Shown: positions 1 to 5,508, numbered from the stretch's first letter. The stretch: DNA of 6,402 bases from Balneolales bacterium (GCA_007127695.1 SKYW01000197.1:1-6402); one strand, 5' to 3'. Made by a program: numbers and translations. Notes: generated from the letters alone by a model not told the origin.

Positions 1-1
1 A

Positions 2-385
2 AGAATCAAGGTCAATGCCATCAGTGACCATTACTTTCTGGAACTGGAGTATTTTTTATACTTCCCGGAATCCATACGGATGGAAAAAGTTTTAAAATTA
101 ATGCGTTATCCCGATTTCCAGCCTAATCCACCTGAGCTTTGCTGGTCAGAAGGATTTAAGGGATCCAAGGGGATGTTCGATCTCAAGTTCTATTTTGGCT
201 CTGGAACAAACTGGATCAGCTACACGCGTGATGAATGGCTTGATATCATAGCAAACAAGACAGGATCACTATTGTCCCTGGTGGAAACAAGCGAGCTATC
301 AGCTATGGGAGGTTATGATAAAATGGGAATGGAATTATTGAAAGATGCCCTTGTCGGTGTCTGGAAATCCTGGTTTGGAGATTGA
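2..385 (+). CDS. Hypothetical protein, C-terminal part (5' end outside window)
   Basis: The reading frame is open from the first bases of the window to the TGA at 383-385, giving at least 127 residues. The first internal ATG at 80 is probably not the start, because the 26 upstream codons read as ordinary protein, including the aromatic stretch DHYFLELEYFLYFPESIR. The visible part is mixed alpha/beta in appearance and rich in aromatic residues (several Trp, Phe and Tyr), with a Gly/Ser/Lys-rich turn (EGFKGSKGMFDLKFYFGSG) and a C-terminal helix ending in WKSWFGD. I see no signal peptide, membrane segment or catalytic motif and do not recognise the family. No terminator is visible after the stop; an array of heptamers begins about 80 bases downstream. 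It is separated by about 250 bases from the following operon, so co-transcription is not indicated. Confidence concerns the gene being real, not its function. Confidence 0.6.
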   Translation, partial: RIKVNAISDHYFLELEYFLYFPESIRMEKVLKLMRYPDFQPNPPELCWSEGFKGSKGMFDLKFYFGSGTNWISYTRDEWLDIIANKTGSLLSLVETSELSAMGGYDKMGMELLKDALVGVWKSWFGD

Positions 386-464
386 TGAAAGCAAAGCCGG
401 CCGACCTGTTTCCCAATAGTAGCCGACCTCCGTCAGGACAGTCGCCACCAGGTTGTCCTTGTCC

Positions 465-555
465 CCCTGCACCCTGCACCCTGCACCCTGCACCTGGCAC
501 CTGGCACCTGGCACTCTGCTTCCTGCACCCTGCACCCTGCGCCTGGCACCCGGAA
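465..555. repeat. Heptanucleotide tandem array, 13 units in register
   Basis: Thirteen consecutive 7-base units run without a register slip. In order they are CCCTGCA four times, CCTGGCA three times, CTCTGCT, TCCTGCA, CCCTGCA, CCCTGCG, CCTGGCA and CCCGGAA. The first seven are exact copies of two variants; later units degenerate towards the right end. The array lies in the gap between the unknown gene at the left and the pyrophosphohydrolase gene, and its strand asymmetry (C-rich on this strand) is strong. Short open frames across it on both strands are only translations of the repeat. It could be a slippage-prone minisatellite or one copy of a dispersed intergenic repeat family. There is no spacer structure, so it is not a CRISPR array. 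Confidence 0.9.
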
Positions 556-566
556 CCATCCCCCAA

Positions 567-595
567 TTGTAACTAAACAAAACTAATCTGATATT
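567..595 (+). promoter_or_regulatory. Possible promoter of the pyrophosphohydrolase-helicase operon
   Basis: TTGTAA (567-572) and GATATT (590-595) are separated by 17 bases; each matches the sigma-70 consensus at 4 of 6 positions. The segment is the AT-rich stretch between the heptamer array and the ATG at 634, which would leave an untranslated leader of about 30 bases. Weak match; if the host uses a Bacteroidota-type primary sigma factor the real element may differ. Confidence 0.3.
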
Positions 596-633
596 CCACG
601 TATCCGTAATTTTTCAACATATTCGCTACCCCC

Positions 634-954
634 ATGCAAGAAATTATCGATGCCCTGATCAGTTTCCGGAACCAGCGCGACTGGGAGCAGTTCCACAATC
701 CCAAGGATCTCGCGGTAGCCCTGAACGTCGAGGCCGGCGAACTGCTCGAACAGTTTTTGTGGAAGCGGCCGGAGGATGCGTCAAAGGAGAAGGTCAGGGA
801 GGAGCTGGCCGACGTCTTTGCCTACGCGTTTCTGCTGGCCGAAAAGTATGATTTCGATGTCAAGGAGATCGTCCTGGAGAAGATCAAATCCAACGACCGC
901 AAGTATCCGGTGGATAAGGCCAGGGGCACGGCACGCAAATATACCGATTTATGA
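634..954 (+). CDS. MazG-like nucleotide pyrophosphohydrolase (RS21-C6 / dCTP pyrophosphatase type)
   Basis: A 106-residue all-alpha NTP pyrophosphatase expected to cleave a (d)NTP to the (d)NMP plus pyrophosphate with Mg2+. The metal-binding pattern of the MazG superfamily is complete: E33-x-x-E36 in VEAGELLE and E57-x-x-D60 in EELADVF. Two tryptophans, W17 and W43, lie 16 residues before and 10 after E33. N87 lies 27 residues after D60. As I recall the mammalian dCTP pyrophosphatase, the base-stacking Trp residues and substrate-contacting Asn have the same spacing. The end, NDRKYP...ARKYTDL, also resembles that enzyme, so a dCTP-type substrate is plausible but not shown. Length is typical of the single-domain family. 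No Shine-Dalgarno sequence precedes the ATG. Its stop overlaps the start of the helicase gene by ATGA, so the two are probably translationally coupled. Role in the cell: nucleotide-pool cleansing, or an accessory function to the helicase. Confidence 0.9.
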   Translation: MQEIIDALISFRNQRDWEQFHNPKDLAVALNVEAGELLEQFLWKRPEDASKEKVREELADVFAYAFLLAEKYDFDVKEIVLEKIKSNDRKYPVDKARGTARKYTDL

Positions 955-3056
955 TCATATACAAGAACTCTGCCGAAGGGTTCCGGCGGGATGTGGATAC
1001 CAACCAGATTGTAGACCGCATCAAGGAGGCGTTTTTTGAGAAGACCGGCAAGATCCGTTTTCATCCCGGCGAGGACATGTCGTGGCAAAATTCGCTGATG
1101 TTCATGGACAGGGTGCTGCAGCGGTCAGGCATCCCCGGCGATTGCGGCGTACTCATCGAATATAAACTCCCGTCCACATCCAAAAGGGTGGATATGATCA
1201 TATCCGGCCGCGACGAGACGGGCAGCAAGAAGTTCGTCATCGTTGAATTGAAACAGTGGACCGAGGCGCAAAGCACCGACCAGAGGGACCTTGTCCAGAC
1301 ACCCTATTACAAGCACTACGTCACGCATCCATCCTACCAGGCCTCTTCCTACAAAGGTTTTTTGTCGGATTTCAACGAAAACGTCTACACACAAAAAATC
1401 ACCCCTGTTGCGTGCGCCTATCTGCACAATTACAGCCGCAGTCATCCCGAACCCCTCACGGATCCGGTCTACGGGGAGTCCATATCCGACGCCCCGATCT
1501 ACTTCAAAGATGATTACGAAAAGCTGGCGCAGTTTCTCCGCGATCACGTGGGACGCGGCCGCGGCATGGATATCATGTACGATATCGAATCCGGGAACAT
1601 CCGGCCCAGCAAGCAGCTGATGGATCATGTCGTGGGCCTTTTCCGGGGCAACAGGGAGTTCCGCCTGATCGACGAGCAGAAGGTCATCTATGAAATGGCG
1701 CTGGAGCGCGGCCTGAACGCAGGCCGGAAGACGGTGATCCTGGTCAACGGCGGCCCCGGTACCGGGAAGTCGGTGGTCTCCATGAGTCTGCTTGGCGGAT
1801 TCCTGAAAAAGCGGAAAAATGTCTTTTTTGTCGCGCCGAATGCGGCGTTTCGCAAGGTGATGCTGAACAAGCTTGCCGCAGGTGGGGACGGGGCCCGCGC
1901 CCGGCATCTGCTGACGGGATCCGGCAAGTATCTGGATACGCCGAAAGACACGTTTGATGTCATTGTCGTTGACGAAGCGCACCGGCTCAAAAACGAGTCG
2001 GCTTTCATGTATCAGGGGGAAAACCAGGTCGATGACATTGTCAATGCGGCCAGGGTCAGCATCTTTTTCATTGACGATGACCAGGTGATCCGTCCGGAAG
2101 ACATCGGCTCCGTTTCGGAAGTCCGGCGCATCGCTGAACGGCACCAGGCCGAAATCATCGATTTGGAGCTGGCGACGCAGTTCCGCTGTTCCGGGGCGGA
2201 CGGATTTGTCAACTGGGTTAATGACGTGCTTGATATCCGGGATACGGGCAACTTCGACGGATGGGACAAGAACGATTTTGTGTTCCGGATCGCGAATTCA
2301 CCCAACGAAGTGCGCGAGTGGATCCGGCAGCGTGCCGGGGAGGGGTTCCGCGCGCGGATGCTGGCGGGTTATGCCTGGAAATGGACCGCCGCGAAGGACG
2401 GGAATCCAGATGCCGAAGTGGCCGATGTGGCCATCCCGGAGTTCGATTTTGCCATGCCCTGGAACTCCCGGAAGCTGGGGTCCACCTGGGCGATTAAGGA
2501 AGAAGGGCTGGATCAGGTAGGATGCGTGCACACCGCACAGGGACTCGAGTTTGATTATGTCGGTGTGCTGATCGGAAGTGATCTCCGGTTCCGGTTTTTG
2601 GGTGGACGGTCCGGCGAGGAAAAAACGCTGTTTGATGATGATGGAGTAATGGTGGATGCAGATCACGAGGCTTTGGAGTCAGCAGATGATACAGCCTTGG
2701 GAGCTGATGATGGCGAGGCCCTGGAGGATAGGGAGGATAAAACCCATGAGCCTGCGGATGATGAGGTCTTAGAGCGGGCGGAAGTCGGATATAAAGATAT
2801 CTCTCATACTTCTGATTACAGATTAACATACAGGACACGCGCCGCACGCCGCGGAACATTCTACAGCAACTGGAAGGAATATCGTGACGCCAAGGGAAAG
2901 TCCGGACTCAAAGACCATCCCGAAGAGATGTGCCGAATGATCCGCAACATCTACCGCATTCTGCTGACCCGCGGCATGAAAGGCTGCTGTGTGTACCTTT
3001 CAGACAAGCCGCTGGAGCAGTACATCCGCGAACGGCTGGAGAAAACCTCGCAGTGA
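951..3056 (+). CDS. DUF2075 (Schlafen group 3-type) SF1 helicase with N-terminal PD-(D/E)XK nuclease domain
   Basis: A 701-residue protein. Residues about 60-105 carry a PD-(D/E)XK-like nuclease signature: E70, D81 in KRVDMIISG, and E99-L-K101 in FVIVELKQW. From about 255 onwards is a superfamily 1 helicase core of the DUF2075 family: Walker A GGPGTGKS (267-274), Walker B VVDEAH (339-344), motif III-like DDDQ (375-378), motif IV ATQFR with R412, motif V HTAQGLEFD (527-535), and motif VI YRILLTRGMKG (668-678) with R674. All key helicase residues are present, so it should be an active ATPase that could couple DNA or RNA translocation to cleavage. Residues about 562-611, between motifs V and VI, are an acidic low-complexity insertion (22 of 50 residues Asp/Glu) built on repeated ADD..ALE units. 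The ATG overlaps the upstream stop (ATGA) and has no Shine-Dalgarno of its own, arguing for coupling. Substrate and biological role are unknown; genome defence is an inference. Confidence 0.9.
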   Translation: MIIYKNSAEGFRRDVDTNQIVDRIKEAFFEKTGKIRFHPGEDMSWQNSLMFMDRVLQRSGIPGDCGVLIEYKLPSTSKRVDMIISGRDETGSKKFVIVELKQWTEAQSTDQRDLVQTPYYKHYVTHPSYQASSYKGFLSDFNENVYTQKITPVACAYLHNYSRSHPEPLTDPVYGESISDAPIYFKDDYEKLAQFLRDHVGRGRGMDIMYDIESGNIRPSKQLMDHVVGLFRGNREFRLIDEQKVIYEMALERGLNAGRKTVILVNGGPGTGKSVVSMSLLGGFLKKRKNVFFVAPNAAFRKVMLNKLAAGGDGARARHLLTGSGKYLDTPKDTFDVIVVDEAHRLKNESAFMYQGENQVDDIVNAARVSIFFIDDDQVIRPEDIGSVSEVRRIAERHQAEIIDLELATQFRCSGADGFVNWVNDVLDIRDTGNFDGWDKNDFVFRIANSPNEVREWIRQRAGEGFRARMLAGYAWKWTAAKDGNPDAEVADVAIPEFDFAMPWNSRKLGSTWAIKEEGLDQVGCVHTAQGLEFDYVGVLIGSDLRFRFLGGRSGEEKTLFDDDGVMVDADHEALESADDTALGADDGEALEDREDKTHEPADDEVLERAEVGYKDISHTSDYRLTYRTRAARRGTFYSNWKEYRDAKGKSGLKDHPEEMCRMIRNIYRILLTRGMKGCCVYLSDKPLEQYIRERLEKTSQ

Positions 3057-3152
3057 TGAAACGAACGTTGGATTCAATAAACCAGCGATCAGGATTTGGA
3101 ACCTGACCAACCAATGTAAAGGAATCCAGAAGGAATTTGAATTGAAGTTGAA

Positions 3153-3497
3153 TCACTCAAAAAACGCTATTATACGTTCCCGATCTTCGTTTTCTTTGTC
3201 TCCCTTAAAAAAGATTTCAATGAAAACGATGCGCTTTTCTTTTTCAAACCATGCATAGACAATCCGCAATCCTGTGTTGCTTCCTTTTCCTGGTAGTGAC
3301 CTGCAGGCCATTCTTCGGATTTTTATTATGCAATTATCCAGTCCCAGTCCACTGATTTCATAACTGAAGGGCGGTCGGGCTTCAGGATGGACGTGCAGTA
3401 CTTTTTTTACAACTTCGAGATCTTCCGGTAGTGTGCGGAATCTCTTGGACAGCTTCTTCAGGTCTCTCTTAAACGGTTTGATCTCCTCAAAAGTCAC
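3153..3497 (-). CDS. RelE/ParE-family toxin of a PanAT-type module
   Basis: A 114-residue basic protein with the layout of RelE/ParE-type toxins: two N-terminal helices rich in Lys/Arg (KPFKRDLKKLSKRFRTLPEDLE), then a beta-sheet part with IIKIRRMACRSLPGKGSNTGLRIVYAW and RIVFIEIFFKGDKENEDRERI. The combination GKGSNTGLRIVY followed by FIEIFFKGDKEN is what I associate with RelE-like mRNA interferases rather than gyrase-targeting ParE, but the target cannot be settled from sequence. The start is GTG, whose bases overlap the antitoxin stop (GTGA). GGAAG lies about 8 bases upstream within the antitoxin gene and is a good ribosome-binding site. This antitoxin-first, four-base overlap suggests translational coupling. 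The gene converges on the helicase gene with 96 bases between stops; no strong terminator is visible there. Confidence 0.85.
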   Translation of the reverse strand: MTFEEIKPFKRDLKKLSKRFRTLPEDLEVVKKVLHVHPEARPPFSYEISGLGLDNCIIKIRRMACRSLPGKGSNTGLRIVYAWFEKEKRIVFIEIFFKGDKENEDRERIIAFFE

Positions 3498-4294
3498 GAT
3501 AATTCTTCCGGTTCATCATAGTTGTATGTTTTTGCTGAGTAGGGAGGTTCCCGGTAAAATGCCAATTCATAATCGATGTATTCGCCCTCTACGGTAGCTT
3601 TCCAGGGCATGTCTTTATGAGAAAAATCACTGATTGCTTTGGCCGACCAGTCGGAATACTGCTGGATGACCTGGTCGAGGGTCTCTTTTTCTGCTCCATC
3701 CAACACCTTGAGATCCGCTTTTTCCAATGGCAGGTATCGTGTTTGCGGATAGCCGAAATACTCCGTTTTGATCTTTTGCAGTTTTCCCTCATTGACCAGA
3801 TTTTCCAGAACCTGATCAAGATGCAGGGGAACGGGGCCATAGGGAAGTTTCCGGTAAGCTGCTCCAGTCAAGTGCTTCTCATAGGCTTCAAAATGGTTGA
3901 AGTCGGCAAAATAGAGCAGTTTGTAGACTACCGTTTCCCCCACATTGGGTTTTCCTGCACATTTTTCCAAAAGATAAAGCAGGACATTCTTGAACTTTTC
4001 GTACTCCGGCTTTTCCGGTGGTTTGGATACTCTTTCAGAAGCGGTATGGTAGGGAACCGAGGTGTCAAATACGGCACGCTGAGAGAATGAGTCCGAATAG
4101 ATCTCCTCAATTGGAAAGTACAGGGCTTGCGATAGCCGGTGCAGTTCCAGCGCTGTCACGTTTCGCTTTCCCTGCTCAATCTGAGTAATAGCGGTCCGGG
4201 TCAGCCCAACCAATTTGGCCAGATCTCCCTGTGTCAGTCCCTTTCTGCTTCTGTAATGCTCGATTCGTTGCCCGATTTCTGTTTTATCCAGCAT
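3494..4294 (-). CDS. HTH-Panacea (DUF4065) antitoxin
   Basis: A 266-residue antitoxin with two domains. Residues about 7-65 are an XRE/Cro-type helix-turn-helix (LTQGDLAKLVGLTRTAITQIEQGKRN) that should bind its own operator. Residues about 98-235 are a Panacea domain (DUF4065, formerly SocA/GepA-like): LLYFADFNHF at 126-135, YRKLPYGPVP at 147-156, and the closing SDFSHKDMPW at 222-231. Panacea domains are established as general toxin-neutralising modules in PanAT systems, so this protein is expected to bind and inactivate the RelE-like protein encoded just downstream. A longer frame begins with ATG at 4354, but the added 20 residues (MFIIRTRFIL...) lie over the putative promoter. The ATG at 4294 is preceded by GGGGTGA about 5 bases upstream and begins right at the HTH domain, so I chose it. 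Likely autoregulated through the palindrome at 4350-4363. Confidence 0.9.
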   Translation of the reverse strand: MLDKTEIGQRIEHYRSRKGLTQGDLAKLVGLTRTAITQIEQGKRNVTALELHRLSQALYFPIEEIYSDSFSQRAVFDTSVPYHTASERVSKPPEKPEYEKFKNVLLYLLEKCAGKPNVGETVVYKLLYFADFNHFEAYEKHLTGAAYRKLPYGPVPLHLDQVLENLVNEGKLQKIKTEYFGYPQTRYLPLEKADLKVLDGAEKETLDQVIQQYSDWSAKAISDFSHKDMPWKATVEGEYIDYELAFYREPPYSAKTYNYDEPEELS

Positions 4295-4335
4295 AAATTT
4301 CACCCCGGTTTTATGTATTAGCAATAAGATAAACC

Positions 4336-4363
4336 TTGTTCTAATTATAAACAATTAATTGTT
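4336..4363 (-). promoter_or_regulatory. Putative promoter/operator of the HTH-Panacea module
   Basis: The sequence contains the perfect 14-bp palindrome AACAATTAATTGTT (4350-4363). An additional TTGTT (4336-4340) pairs with its AACAA half (4350-4354) across 9 bases, so three TTGTT/AACAA half-sites are present. On the minus strand TATAAT lies at 4349-4344, directly next to the palindrome, as a possible -10 element without a good -35. An alternative is TTGTTT, 17 bases, TATCTT. A repressor bound to the palindrome would block either. The position about 55 bases upstream of the antitoxin ATG fits autoregulation by its XRE domain. Confidence 0.5.
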
Positions 4364-4381
4364 GGAAATACGTACGTACCA

Positions 4382-4558
4382 CACCACTCGCCAGACGCCG
4401 GCCACGTCACGCTGACGCCGGAGCTTGCATGGATCGGGACGTATCCCGCGTTGGTTGCCTTTTCGACGGCTACCGTCCTTGAAATTGGCGCTTATTACAT
4501 TCCGTGGCTGGACAATCTCCTGGACACCATCGCCATCCCGGCCGCATTCATCGCCTGA
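4382..4558 (+). pseudogene. Remnant of a DUF4126 membrane-protein gene
   Basis: The frame ending at TGA 4556-4558 has no start codon but reads as 58 codons of clear protein: TPELAWIGTYPALVAFSTA, then TVLEIGAYYIPWLDNLLDTI, then AIPAAFIA. The run LEI.AYYIPWLDNLLDTIA.PAA is characteristic of DUF4126, a family of small integral membrane proteins of unknown function. Only the middle part of such a protein is present. The N-terminal part is lost just outside the promoter region of the HTH-Panacea module, and the match stops at the TGA, before the usual C-terminal half. No frameshift or internal stop is seen, so truncation is either recent or came with a rearrangement. Upstream of about 4380 the frame continues into AT-rich operator sequence that is not coding-like. 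It should be non-functional. Family assignment is from memory of the motif. Confidence 0.75.
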
Positions 4559-4601
4559 GCGCATCCAACCGGTGGATGGTACACGGGATGTCCCTGTGCA
4601 C

Positions 4602-4639
4602 AAATTATGGAAGTTGACTTCCATAATTTATGTTTTTTT
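4602..4639 (+). terminator. Perfect 12-bp hairpin plus T-run, terminator-like
   Basis: AAATTATGGAAG (4602-4613) pairs perfectly with CTTCCATAATTT (4618-4629) across the loop TTGA; a T-run follows at 4633-4638 on the plus strand. This fits an intrinsic terminator for plus-strand transcription, although the only plus-strand gene upstream is the DUF4126 remnant. The TAA stop of the minus-strand PIN-domain gene (4630-4628) lies in the end of the stem, so the hairpin can also form at the 3' end of that mRNA, where it lacks a following U-run. It may work in both directions or stabilise the toxin transcript end. Confidence 0.6.
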
Positions 4640-5056
4640 CTTCAATGAAGAGTCCAGATAATCCCCGGCAGTGCACACGCGGATCAGTGAATTTCGAAAA
4701 TCACGCAGATTCCGCGTGATGATCGCCTCAATGTTTCCGGCCTCAAGCGCGGCAAAATGTTGCACGCCGTCCTCAAGATCCCTGAAATCCGACCGAATGG
4801 CCATCGCGACAGCACGATGCGAGACCGGAATGATATGTACATACTTCATCAAGCCGGCAATGGCCTTACGCGCGATCTCCGCATCACCGTATTTTGCAAG
4901 CATATACCATGCCGTGGTGATACTTGTAGCGGTGGTGTGCAAACGAACCTGTTCCTTTTCGGCTTGCTCAAACATCCGAATGGCCTCCCTGTGATATGGC
5001 TCGCGACGTGCCAGTATATCGATCAGGATGTTGGTGTCCACAAACAAATCCTTCAT
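4628..5056 (-). CDS. PIN-domain (PIN_3, VapC-like) ribonuclease toxin
   Basis: A 142-residue PIN-domain protein, the usual length for a single-domain toxin. The N-terminal strand FVDTNILIDIL carries the first metal-binding Asp (D7). The centre SDFRDLEDGVQHFAALEAG carries E95/D96, and ITRNLRDF carries D119. These fit a Mg2+-dependent endoribonuclease active site. The position often occupied by a second Glu in classic VapC (around TSITTAWYML, 44-53) has none; I recall this also in other PIN_3 (PF13470-type) proteins, so it is not a sign of inactivation. The start ATG at 5056 has GGGGA about 8 bases upstream. The antitoxin gene ends 35 bases upstream on the same strand, and the two most likely form one transcript. 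Its TAA lies in a perfect hairpin at 4602-4629. RNA target unknown. Confidence 0.88.
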   Translation of the reverse strand: MKDLFVDTNILIDILARREPYHREAIRMFEQAEKEQVRLHTTATSITTAWYMLAKYGDAEIARKAIAGLMKYVHIIPVSHRAVAMAIRSDFRDLEDGVQHFAALEAGNIEAIITRNLRDFRNSLIRVCTAGDYLDSSLKKKT

Positions 5057-5091
5057 CCAATTGTTCCCCGTCCTTTCACCCGATTACCCGG

Positions 5092-5358
5092 TTACCGGTG
5101 GCGATCAAGCCTAAAATCACGCAGCGTTTCCTTTTCATCGAAGTCGTCCGGCACGCTCACAACCCCGTAGAAAGTGGCGAATTCAGCAGGAATGGAATCT
5201 TCCGCCGCCTCTTCCCGCCTGCCGGAACCCGTTTTTTCGGACAAGTATTTCTCAACCATGTCCGACACAGAAGATCCGCTTCTCCGCGCATGCTCTTTGG
5301 CCTGCCGGATCACCTCTTCATCCAAATACAGCGTCAGCTTCTTGTTTTTCTTCGTCAT
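5092..5358 (-). CDS. Ribbon-helix-helix antitoxin, DUF6364-like (VapB-type)
   Basis: An 88-residue protein. Residues 7-12 (KLTLYL) fit the DNA-binding beta strand of a ribbon-helix-helix fold, followed by two helices at about 13-27 (DEEVIRQAKEHARRS) and 30-42 (SVSDMVEKYLSEK). The pattern K.TL.LDEEVI..AK..A...G.SVS..VE.YL is that of DUF6364-type antitoxins, which commonly sit before PIN-domain toxins. Residues 43-55 form a charged linker. The acidic, aromatic tail (FATFYGVVSVPDDFDEKETLRDF) is the expected toxin-wrapping segment. A longer frame starts at ATG 5421, but its extra 21 residues run across the operator palindrome. The ATG at 5358 begins where the fold begins, although no Shine-Dalgarno is seen before it. 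The protein should dimerise, neutralise the PIN toxin and repress its own promoter. Confidence 0.82.
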   Translation of the reverse strand: MTKKNKKLTLYLDEEVIRQAKEHARRSGSSVSDMVEKYLSEKTGSGRREEAAEDSIPAEFATFYGVVSVPDDFDEKETLRDFRLDRHR

Positions 5359-5368
5359 GACACGATTG

Positions 5369-5421
5369 TACGTATAGTAATTATTTATACGTATAATAAT
5401 AAAGACATCCACTAAATCCAA
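5369..5421 (-). promoter_or_regulatory. Promoter and operator of the RHH-PIN module
   Basis: On the minus strand TTGGAT (5421-5416), 17 bases, then TATTAT (5398-5393) make a plausible sigma-70-like promoter, with a leader of about 28 bases to the ATG at 5358. A perfect inverted repeat, TACGTATA (5369-5376) and TATACGTA (5386-5393) with a 9-base spacer, begins at the -10 element and covers the expected transcription start. This is the place where a ribbon-helix-helix antitoxin would bind for autorepression. The -35 matches only 3 of 6 consensus bases. Confidence 0.55.
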
Positions 5422-5508
5422 CTACTGACGAGTACTGTTTTGTGCCCTCTATGAGCATCCCACCTGTGGCATACGTTCCCGTCTTTCAGATTTACTGGAC
5501 ATGGATAT

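Noticed and set aside
386..464. Minus-strand stretch reading DNLVATVLTEVGYYWETG, resembling protein
   Set aside because: Only about 25 codons long, runs into the repeat array on one side and the unknown gene's end on the other, and matches no family I recognise; a gene remnant is possible but not supportable.
465..555. CRISPR array
   Set aside because: Units are 7 bases, directly abutting, with no spacers and no cas gene in the window.
303..580. Open frames on both strands across the heptamer array (cysteine/proline/histidine-rich or GAGCR-type peptides)
   Set aside because: Their composition is the periodic translation of 7-base repeats (period 7 codons), with no coding signal of their own.
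1125..2144. 339-codon open frame on the minus strand inside the helicase gene
   Set aside because: It is antisense to a gene with every helicase motif intact; its translation shows no recognisable domain and follows from the GC-rich codon pattern of the sense strand.
3057..3152. Terminator between the converging helicase and RelE-like toxin genes
   Set aside because: Only a 5-bp imperfect stem (TCAGG/CCTGA with an 8-base loop near 3090-3110) without a following T-run is visible, which is too weak to call.
3617..4090. 157-codon plus-strand frame within the antitoxin gene
   Set aside because: It is antisense to the Panacea domain, whose conserved motifs are clear on the minus strand.
4295..4354. 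20-residue N-terminal extension of the HTH-Panacea antitoxin from ATG 4354
   Set aside because: It overlaps the palindrome and -10-like sequence, is AT-rich by composition, and the ATG at 4294 has a ribosome-binding site and starts at the domain border.
4355..4624. 89-codon minus-strand frame between the two toxin-antitoxin modules
   Set aside because: It is antisense to the DUF4126-like remnant, starts inside the perfect hairpin and has no recognisable domain.
5359..5421. 21-residue N-terminal extension of the RHH antitoxin from ATG 5421
   Set aside because: It is translated promoter and operator sequence; the folded domain begins at the ATG at 5358.
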